DNA from: Bacilli bacterium
GTDB lineage: Bacteria; Bacillota_I; Bacilli_A; RFN20; CAG-826
Direction of reading: 5' to 3'
Length of the DNA: 14,901 nucleotides
Assembly: GCA_017551465.1 (NCBI GenBank)
Contig: JAFZLN010000112.1
Coordinates: forward strand, 1 to 14,901
The position numbers were made by a program, and so were the translations under genes. The stretch's first letter is position 1; every line of letters starts with the position of its first letter. Shown in pieces: positions 1-5,084 of the stretch. The notes under the pieces are model-generated. The model did not search any database and was not told the origin of the DNA. It saw nothing but the letters and a program-made list of their open reading frames with translations.

Positions 1-447
1 GAATATCATCTTAAAGATGTCTCAATTAAATGGCCAAATGATGTTTTAATTGGTGATAAAAAAGTGTGTGGCATTCTTTTAGAAGGTCAAATCCTTGAAT
101 ATCTCGTCGTGGGTATTGGTTTAAATGTTAATCAAAAGACTTTCCCAGAAGGTTTAAGAAGACCCGCTACATCATTATGCTTAGAGCTTAAGAAAGATAT
201 TTCTATTGAAGAATTAAAAGAAAAACTATTTCCTGAGATTGTTAATTCATTAACCAATCTAGATTTAAATACATCTTTAGAATATTTTAGAAACCATAAT
301 TACCTATTAGGTAAACGTGTTAAAGCCATGTTTGATAATCAAGAGTTTATTGGTGAAGTAGTGGGAATTGATGATTCCTTCTGCTTACAAATCAAAGCAC
401 GTGATATTCTTTTACACGTCGATAGTGGAGAGATTGAAATACTTTAG
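1..447 (+). CDS. birA: Biotin--[acetyl-CoA carboxylase] ligase, 3' part (5' end outside window)
   Basis: This is the C-terminal part of a biotin-protein ligase, which activates biotin with ATP and attaches it to the carrier lysine of biotin enzymes such as acetyl-CoA carboxylase. The reading frame is open from base 1, so the gene begins before the window; the GTG at 64 is internal. Visible landmarks are KWPNDV (window residues 10-15), the KVCGILLE segment (21-28) whose lysine matches the conserved biotin-contacting lysine of the family, and GIGLNVNQ just after it. The tail (about residues 100-148) looks like the small SH3-like C-terminal domain, ending in HVDSGEIEIL. Whether an N-terminal DNA-binding domain is present cannot be seen. 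The next gene starts 80 bases downstream on the same strand, with its own promoter. Confidence 0.9.
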   Translation, partial: EYHLKDVSIKWPNDVLIGDKKVCGILLEGQILEYLVVGIGLNVNQKTFPEGLRRPATSLCLELKKDISIEELKEKLFPEIVNSLTNLDLNTSLEYFRNHNYLLGKRVKAMFDNQEFIGEVVGIDDSFCLQIKARDILLHVDSGEIEIL

Positions 448-455
448 AGGTAAAA

Positions 456-471
456 CAACAACTTGTTGTTG
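456..471. repeat. 16-base palindrome after birA
   Basis: CAACAAC-TT-GTTGTTG is an inverted repeat with 7-base arms, 8 bases past the birA stop. Rightward, no T-run follows, so it is a poor terminator for birA. Leftward, it would be followed by TTTTA, a weak terminator shape. It could equally be a protein-binding site between birA and the HipA-like gene. Its role is unknown. Confidence 0.4.
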
Positions 472-476
472 AATTA

Positions 477-511
477 ATTAACATATAACATATTTTAAAA
501 AGTTGTTAACT
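477..511 (+). repeat. Left copy of 35-bp direct repeat flanking the HipA-like gene
   Basis: Bases 477-511 match 1818-1852 at 34 of 35 positions; the only difference is T at 484 against A at 1825, and the right-hand 27 bases (485-511) are identical. The repeat contains an imperfect dyad, TAACA (486-490) and TGTTA (504-508) around a central TTTTAAAA (493-500). This copy sits just upstream of the -10 box of the HipA-like gene, so it supplies that promoter's -35 region. It could be an insertion or recombination site or a duplicated operator; the sequence does not decide which. Confidence 0.85.
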
Positions 512-512
512 G

Positions 513-521
513 TGATATAAT
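513..521 (+). promoter_or_regulatory. Extended -10 promoter of the HipA-like gene (predicted leaderless transcript)
   Basis: TG (513-514), one base, then a perfect TATAAT (516-521) form an extended -10 element. No good -35 is seen at the usual distance (only a TTTTAA-like stretch near 493-498), which extended -10 promoters tolerate. Normal spacing from the -10 box puts the transcription start at about 528, exactly the A of the start codon. No Shine-Dalgarno sequence lies between. Confidence 0.6.
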
Positions 522-527
522 ATAGAC

Positions 528-1829
528 ATGTCAGATATCTATGAATTAATTAATCGCAAGAACGCTTTACCAAAAGGTTTTGTTTACAAAAAGATTATTA
601 AAGGCAAAACCTATTTATATCATCAATATTCTTTGAATGGTGAATTGATGACTATGAATGTGAAAAAAGAAGAATTGGAATTGCTCCAGGCCTCCATTAA
701 TGAAAGAGTAGAAATAGAAAAGCAAATCAAAGAAATAATTGGGAAAGGCAACCGAAACATTGTTCTTTCAAATAACGCTAGACAATTAACCGGTGAAGTA
801 TTGAGTAATAATAAAGTTGTGGCAACCTTTGAGAAAGGAGTTCTTATTGATTACAATGAGCAACTGTGTCCATTAATCATTAAGCGAACAAAATCTCTTG
901 AACCATTTTTGAAATGTCGTGTCATTGATAGTGGAAGAACAAACTCTCGTTTATTAAAAAGAGCTTTAAATATCACTGAAAAAGATGATGCTCTAGTTTC
1001 GTTATGCTCCTACGCTGCTTCTATTAATGACGACTATTGGTTCAAACCAAAACATTCAAAACTTAAATACGAAGATGTTTGTTTTGACAACGATCTTTTC
1101 TTTAATTTATCGCTGAAAGGAATAATGGCGGTTTATCCAAATAAAATATGTCTAACACCTGAATTAACTACTGGTGGTGGTTATGAAAAAGGATGGAAAA
1201 ATGATGATGGCGAGTGGTGGATGTATAAAGTTGGCACTAAAAACGAGATATTTTCCGAGCTTTTTTACTCCCATTTATTCGAACTATTAAAACTTCCAAC
1301 GGCCCATTACGAATATGACAATGGTTATATTAAAAGTAAAAACTTCGCTACGGAATATAATTTCGAGCCAATGGTTTCGATTGCTGGAGAAGATGATTCA
1401 TATGAGCATGTTTTCAATTGTTTAAAACAAATAGATTATCAATTGGCAAAAGATTATATCCGCTTGTGCTTCTTTGATGTTGTTCTTAATAATGTTGATA
1501 GGCACAATGAAAACTGTGGGCTTTTAAGAGACAAGGAAACTGGAAAGATTATTTCCTTAGCACCAAACTACGATGATAATTTATGTCTCATTTCTAGAAA
1601 CAATCAGCTATTAATTGACGCAAAAGAAGGATTTCTTAAAAACTTCGTAAACGTAATTAATAAAAAATCAGATATTAAAAACGCTTTGAAAGAATGTGAT
1701 ATTCCAACACTAAACAAGGATATTGTCTTAAGATGTTTAAATGATATGCCTATACAAGTCGAACAAGCCAATATCGTTGAGTACATTATGTTTAGATATA
1801 ATCATTTACTTAATATCATTAACAAATAA
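528..1829 (+). CDS. Orphan HipA-like serine/threonine kinase (toxin-type kinase family)
   Basis: This 433-residue protein ends in a HipA-type kinase domain. The catalytic-loop motif NNVDRHNEN (Asp324, Asn329) and metal-binding APNYD (Asp349) match HipA's D-x-H-x-x-N and PxYD motifs. Upstream are a glycine-rich TTGGGYEKGW loop (213-222) and WWMYKVG with the likely ATP-binding Lys234. The segment INDDYWFKP (about 167-175) recalls a family of HipA-domain proteins common in Clostridia. The N-terminus (about 1-70; FVYKKIIKGKTYLYHQYSLNGE, then a charged, probably helical stretch) is not a classical HipA N-domain and resembles small DUF6788-like modules; this is from memory and less certain. No hipB-like antitoxin gene lies beside it. 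Classical HipA phosphorylates aminoacyl-tRNA synthetases, but this target is unknown. The gene has no ribosome binding site and is bracketed by a 35-bp direct repeat, whose right copy overlaps its stop codon. Confidence 0.8.
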   Translation: MSDIYELINRKNALPKGFVYKKIIKGKTYLYHQYSLNGELMTMNVKKEELELLQASINERVEIEKQIKEIIGKGNRNIVLSNNARQLTGEVLSNNKVVATFEKGVLIDYNEQLCPLIIKRTKSLEPFLKCRVIDSGRTNSRLLKRALNITEKDDALVSLCSYAASINDDYWFKPKHSKLKYEDVCFDNDLFFNLSLKGIMAVYPNKICLTPELTTGGGYEKGWKNDDGEWWMYKVGTKNEIFSELFYSHLFELLKLPTAHYEYDNGYIKSKNFATEYNFEPMVSIAGEDDSYEHVFNCLKQIDYQLAKDYIRLCFFDVVLNNVDRHNENCGLLRDKETGKIISLAPNYDDNLCLISRNNQLLIDAKEGFLKNFVNVINKKSDIKNALKECDIPTLNKDIVLRCLNDMPIQVEQANIVEYIMFRYNHLLNIINK

Positions 1830-1852
1830 CATATTTTAAAAAGTTGTTAACT
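1818..1852 (+). repeat. Right copy of 35-bp direct repeat
   Basis: This is the second copy of the repeat at 477-511, displaced by exactly 1341 bases. Its first bases encode the last residues and TAA stop (1827-1829) of the HipA-like gene. The rest lies in the intergenic space and carries TTGTTA (1844-1849), a possible -35 box for the HAD gene. Removing one repeat unit would take out the HipA-like gene and leave a birA-to-HAD junction with the same flanks. Confidence 0.85.
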
Positions 1853-1870
1853 ATTTTTTCTCTTTATAAT
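1844..1870 (+). promoter_or_regulatory. Candidate promoter of the HAD phosphatase gene
   Basis: TTGTTA (1844-1849), 15 bases, then a perfect TATAAT (1865-1870). The spacing is short and the -35 weak, so confidence rests on the -10. Transcription would start near 1877, giving a leader of about 48 bases. The -35-like box lies inside the right direct repeat. Only a weak GGA (1917-1919) precedes the start codon. Confidence 0.45.
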
Positions 1871-1924
1871 GCCTATCAATAAATGCTATTCTTTTTCATA
1901 TCAATCTAGTGCGATTGGAATTAT

Positions 1925-2590
1925 ATGAAATTTTTAAACAAAGATATTAAAGCGGTCATCTTCGATATGGATGGAACAATGATTAATTCCACCGGTCTTT
2001 GGCATGAAATCGATGTCAAATTCTTCGCTAAAAGGGGAATGGAACTTCCTAAAGACTACGCGCAAAACATTGTACACCTTGGTTTAAAAGAAGCCGCAAG
2101 ATTCACCAAGAAAACATATGGTATCAAGGAAAGCGAACAAGAAATCATGGATGAATGGCATCAAATGTCCATTGATATGTATCAATATGATGTTGAGCTA
2201 AAGCCAGGCGTCAGAGAAGTTCTAGATTTACTTAAATCCAAAGGTATTCCAATGGCTATTGCCACGGCAAACGATGATTCTTTATATATGCCATGTATTA
2301 ATAGACTTGGCTTAGGCAAATACTTTGATTTCATCGCTGATGTTAATAACGTTAAAGAAGGTAAACACAGTGTGCGTATCTATTCTTACTTATGCGAAAA
2401 GATGAATTCTCTTCCAGAAAACACTTTAGTGTTTGAAGATATGCCAACATGCGTTAAAACATGTCATGATAACGGTTTTTTGACAGTCGCGGTCTATGAT
2501 AATGCCTCTAAAGAATTTGATAATGAAAAAAGGTCTAATTCAGACCTCTTTATCAATGATATGAATGAAGTTCTACCTGTACTAAAGTAG
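1925..2590 (+). CDS. HAD-superfamily phosphatase, beta-phosphoglucomutase-like subgroup
   Basis: This 221-residue haloacid-dehalogenase-fold hydrolase carries all four motifs: DMDGT with nucleophile Asp14 and acid/base Asp16, Thr114 in AIATAN, Lys147 in EGKHSVRIY, and the acidic pair Glu171-Asp172 in VFEDMP. The helical insert between motifs I and II (about 20-95) is a type-1 cap, as in phosphoglycolate phosphatases and beta-phosphoglucomutases. Such proteins usually remove phosphate from small phosphorylated metabolites in the cytoplasm; the substrate cannot be told from sequence. Motif III is unusual in having KHSVRIY where KPxPDIY is common. The 3' end overlaps asnA, on the opposite strand, by 9 bases, and its last 60 bases contain the probable terminator of that operon. 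Confidence 0.85.
   Translation: MKFLNKDIKAVIFDMDGTMINSTGLWHEIDVKFFAKRGMELPKDYAQNIVHLGLKEAARFTKKTYGIKESEQEIMDEWHQMSIDMYQYDVELKPGVREVLDLLKSKGIPMAIATANDDSLYMPCINRLGLGKYFDFIADVNNVKEGKHSVRIYSYLCEKMNSLPENTLVFEDMPTCVKTCHDNGFLTVAVYDNASKEFDNEKRSNSDLFINDMNEVLPVLK
2526..2551 (-). terminator. Intrinsic terminator of the thyA-folA-asnA operon, inside the HAD gene
   Basis: Read leftward, AGGTCT (2547-2542), loop GAATT, AGACCT (2536-2531) forms a six-pair core that extends outward with one G-U and three A-U pairs to about ten pairs. It ends in six T's (2531-2526). It lies about 35 bases past the asnA stop, as expected for a terminator, although the DNA is also coding sequence for the HAD protein (residues NEKRSNSDLF). 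Rightward, the hairpin is followed only by CTTTATC, so it is weaker that way. Confidence 0.7.
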
Positions 2591-3580
2591 ATCCACTCCA
2601 TATTTCTTAAATTCTTTAATATCTTCTTCAGGCCAATAGGAGGATTGCACTTCTCCGATGTGGACCTTTTTTAATAAATACATACAAAGTCTAGATTGAC
2701 CAATACCTCCACCGATGGAAAGAGGTAATTGTTCATTAATAACCATTTGGTGATACGCTAATGCAAATTTACCCATTTCGCCTTTAACTTTTAATTGTTT
2801 CACTAATGAATCTTTATTAACTCTGATACCCATACTACTTATTTCAAAAGCGATTTGAAGTGGCTCATACCAAAGTAAGATATCACCATTAAGTTTCCAA
2901 TCATCATAGTCCGCCGCTCTACCATCATGCGGCTTGCCATCTTTAAGGTTGCCACCGATTTGCATTAAGAAGACGGCCTTATATTGCTTACAGATTTCGT
3001 TTTCTCTTTCTTTTCTAGAAAGGCTTGGATATCTAGCTTCTAATTCTTTAGTGGTGATGAATGTCATCGTATCTGGAAGATCGCTTGCTAATTCTGGATA
3101 ATTCTTGATTAAGACTTTGCAAGTCTTTAAGAACGCTTTATAGATTTTTCTAACAGTTCTTTTAAGAGTGGCAACGTTTCTTTCTTTAGCGTCTAACTTT
3201 CTTTCCCAGTCCCATTGGTCAACATATAAAGAATGGAGATTATCTAAATCCTCGAATCTTCTAATCGCGTTCATATCGGTATATAAGCCATCAATGTTAT
3301 ATTTCTTTAAAGCATATCTTTTCCACTTCGCTAAGGATTGGACGATTTCTAAATCACGACCATTTTCATTAACGACGAAATTTACTGGTTTTTCATAACC
3401 ATTAAGATTGTCGTTTAAACCTGTGCCTGGTTCCACGAATAGTGGAGCACTGACACGGATAAGTTCGAGCTCTTTAGCGAGTTCTTTTTCAAAAGTATCT
3501 TTGATTAATTTGATGGCCTTTTGAGTGTCGACCAAATTTAAAACGCTTTGATAGTTTTTTGGATAGATGTTGTTTTTCAT
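2582..3580 (-). CDS. asnA: Aspartate--ammonia ligase (asparagine synthetase A)
   Basis: AsnA makes asparagine from aspartate, ammonia and ATP through an aspartyl-adenylate, using a class II aminoacyl-tRNA-synthetase-like fold; it is usually a cytoplasmic dimer. The 332 residues match the family's usual ~330. Recognisable segments are RVSAPLFVEPGTGLND (42-57), VQSLAKWKR (80-88), LYTDMNAIRR (99-108), VDQWDWE (120-126), and the late GGGIGQSRLCMYLL motif resembling class II motif 3. It is the last gene of the leftward operon. Its ATG follows the folA stop by a single base with no strong ribosome binding site, suggesting translational coupling. Its stop codon lies within the HAD gene on the other strand. 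Why asparagine synthesis is grouped with the thymidylate genes is not evident, beyond a shared growth-linked demand. Confidence 0.95.
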   Translation of the reverse strand: MKNNIYPKNYQSVLNLVDTQKAIKLIKDTFEKELAKELELIRVSAPLFVEPGTGLNDNLNGYEKPVNFVVNENGRDLEIVQSLAKWKRYALKKYNIDGLYTDMNAIRRFEDLDNLHSLYVDQWDWERKLDAKERNVATLKRTVRKIYKAFLKTCKVLIKNYPELASDLPDTMTFITTKELEARYPSLSRKERENEICKQYKAVFLMQIGGNLKDGKPHDGRAADYDDWKLNGDILLWYEPLQIAFEISSMGIRVNKDSLVKQLKVKGEMGKFALAYHQMVINEQLPLSIGGGIGQSRLCMYLLKKVHIGEVQSSYWPEEDIKEFKKYGVDLL

Positions 3581-3581
3581 G

Positions 3582-4094
3582 CTAGATAATTTCTTTCTTG
3601 TTTCTGTTCTTATATGTTGTGAATCTGATTTCTAAATCCCCATCCATGACGGGTGTACCTTCATCAATGCATTCAAAGTCTGGATTCTCATCTAAATTAA
3701 CAAAGAATACTTCAGCGCCTCCATCAGCGTTGACTTTGGTTAAATAAACTTCATCAACATATGGAAGAGTTTGTCTATAAATAGAAGCGCCACCAATAAC
3801 GAATACCGTGTCGCTTATTTCGGCTTGTTTCATCGCTCTTAAGAAGTCTTCAAAACTATGAACATTAACAACACCTTCATAGTTATGAGTAGGATCTTGA
3901 GAAAGGACAATATTTGTTCTGTTCTTTAATGGTTTGCTACCTGGGAAAGATAATAATGTATTCTCACCCATACAAACAGTATGTCCTTGAGTGGTTTCTC
4001 TAAAGAACTTCATGTCTAAAGGAAGAGAGAAGAGTAATCCATTTCTCTTACCAATACCGTATTTTTTGTCACAGTTAAGAATAGATATAATCAT
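3582..4094 (-). CDS. folA: Dihydrofolate reductase
   Basis: This 170-residue DHFR reduces dihydrofolate to tetrahydrofolate with NADPH. Landmarks are an N-terminal strand with GIGKRNGLLFSLPLDMKFFRETT, in which Asp27 is the catalytic acid; VCMGENTLLSF, the usual MGRxTxxS segment; RTNIVLSQD; VFVIGGASIYRQTLP, the NADPH-binding glycine pair; and VYLTKVNADGGAEVFF. The tryptophan normally found before the substrate-binding LP motif is Phe22, a substitution in the active-site loop that might affect folate or antifolate binding. The start is three bases past the thyA stop with no visible ribosome binding site, so coupled re-initiation is likely. Next to thyA, it regenerates the folate that thymidylate synthase oxidises. 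Confidence 0.95.
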   Translation of the reverse strand: MIISILNCDKKYGIGKRNGLLFSLPLDMKFFRETTQGHTVCMGENTLLSFPGSKPLKNRTNIVLSQDPTHNYEGVVNVHSFEDFLRAMKQAEISDTVFVIGGASIYRQTLPYVDEVYLTKVNADGGAEVFFVNLDENPDFECIDEGTPVMDGDLEIRFTTYKNRNKKEII

Positions 4095-4097
4095 AGA

Positions 4098-4928
4098 TTA
4101 AATAGCCACTGGTATCTTCTTACCAAGGTCCTCATATTCATAGTCAATTAATTCAAAATCTTCTAGTTTGAAATCATAGAAGTTTTTGACGTTTGGATTC
4201 ATTTTTAATTTAGGAGTTTTGTGTTGTGGTTTGGCAATCACTTCTTTCACTAAATCGATGTGTCTATCATAGATGTGCGCATCAGCGATAACGTGAACAA
4301 GTTCACCCGCTTTTAAGCCAGATACTTGCGCAAACATCATAAGTAATAAAGCGTATTGTAAAACATTCCAGTTATTCGCGGTAAGCATATCGTTACTTCT
4401 TTGATTTAAAATGCCGTTTAAGGTATCGCCACTGACATTGAATGTCATGGAATAAGCACATGGATAAAGACCCATTTCATGTAAATCTTCGAAGTTATAG
4501 ATATTTGTCATAATTCTTCTAGATTGTGGATTATGTTTTAAGTCATATAACACTCTATCGACTTGGTCAAATTCACCTTCTGGATAGATAGATTTTTTTG
4601 CTAATTGGTAGCCATAGGCTTTGCCGATAGAACCGGTTTCATCCGCCCATGAATCCCAAATATGGGAATGAAGATCATGAACATTGTTGGATTTCTTTTG
4701 CCAAATCCATAAGAGTTCATCCAAGCAACTCTTAAAAGCGGTTCTTCTGATAGTTAAGATTGGTAATTCTTCTTGGAGATTATAACGGTTAACAATACAG
4801 AACTTTTTAACTGTATGAGCGGGTGTACCATCTTCCCAGTGTGGTCTGACATTTAAATCGGTATCCCAGAAACCGTTTTCCATGATGTCTTTCATGTTGT
4901 TAATAAAAATTTGGTCAGCTTTTGACAT
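4098..4928 (-). CDS. thyA: Thymidylate synthase (folate-dependent)
   Basis: ThyA methylates dUMP to dTMP, using methylenetetrahydrofolate as both carbon donor and reductant and releasing dihydrofolate. The 276 residues carry the nucleophile Cys157 in LYPCAYSM, the phosphate-binding SRR (136-138), QRSND (176-180), Asn186 and HIYDRH (218-223), and end in PVAI. The pattern of a non-PPCH active site, HIWDSWADETGSIGKAYG, and ~276 residues resembles Bacillus subtilis ThyA and phage phi3T synthase more than the E. coli ThyA/ThyB type; this comparison is from memory. It is the first gene of the leftward operon, and its ATG has a good ribosome binding site, GCGAGGT, eight bases upstream. Confidence 0.95.
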   Translation of the reverse strand: MSKADQIFINNMKDIMENGFWDTDLNVRPHWEDGTPAHTVKKFCIVNRYNLQEELPILTIRRTAFKSCLDELLWIWQKKSNNVHDLHSHIWDSWADETGSIGKAYGYQLAKKSIYPEGEFDQVDRVLYDLKHNPQSRRIMTNIYNFEDLHEMGLYPCAYSMTFNVSGDTLNGILNQRSNDMLTANNWNVLQYALLLMMFAQVSGLKAGELVHVIADAHIYDRHIDLVKEVIAKPQHKTPKLKMNPNVKNFYDFKLEDFELIDYEYEDLGKKIPVAI

Positions 4929-4935
4929 ATGAATT

Positions 4936-4980
4936 ACCTCGCAATGTAATCATTATAAGAAAAATTCTCTTATTCTTAAA
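4936..4980 (-). promoter_or_regulatory. Promoter and ribosome binding site of the thyA-folA-asnA operon
   Basis: Read leftward, TTTAAG (4980-4975, weak -35), 17 bases, TATAAT (4957-4952, perfect -10), then GCGAGGT (4942-4936), the Shine-Dalgarno sequence eight bases before the thyA ATG. Transcription would start near 4945, giving a short leader of under 20 bases. The -35 overlaps a 10-base inverted repeat. Confidence 0.6.
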
Positions 4981-4994
4981 GGAAAAGAATAAGA
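4968..4994. repeat. 10-base perfect inverted repeat at the thyA promoter
   Basis: TCTTATTCTT (4968-4977) and AAGAATAAGA (4985-4994) are perfect complements around a 7-base spacer. The left arm overlaps the -35 of thyA, and the site lies in the divergent region between thyA and addB. Position and symmetry fit a repressor operator, but purine/pyrimidine tracts in AT-rich DNA can form such dyads by chance. Confidence 0.45.
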
Positions 4995-5050
4995 AATAAA
5001 AAGGTAAGAGAAAAAGGACAGATTCAGACAGTAAAAAACTTTTAATATTT

Positions 5051-5080
5051 TTTAAAAAAATAGAAAAAGTATTTTATAAT
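5051..5080 (+). promoter_or_regulatory. Promoter of the addB-addA-rluA operon
   Basis: A perfect TATAAT (5075-5080) follows TTTAAA (5051-5056, weak -35) with an 18-base spacer, amid A-tracts that could act as an UP element. Transcription should start at about 5085-5091, that is at or inside the first codons of addB (ATG TAT ATG). No Shine-Dalgarno sequence lies between the -10 and the start, so a leaderless message is predicted. Confidence 0.55.
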
Positions 5081-5084
5081 TAAT

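Noticed and set aside
64..447. GTG at 64 as a start codon of a short birA-like gene
   Set aside because: The same frame is open back to base 1 and encodes the conserved KWPNDV region before the GTG, so this is the inside of a larger gene.
543..553. 11-base repeat GAATTAATTAA (471-481 and 543-553)
   Set aside because: It is simple AT-rich sequence in an AT-rich genome; chance is a sufficient explanation.
1925..2590. HAD protein as cargo of the HipA-like cassette
   Set aside because: It lies outside the direct repeat unit and has its own promoter-like sequence, so it belongs to the flanking chromosome.
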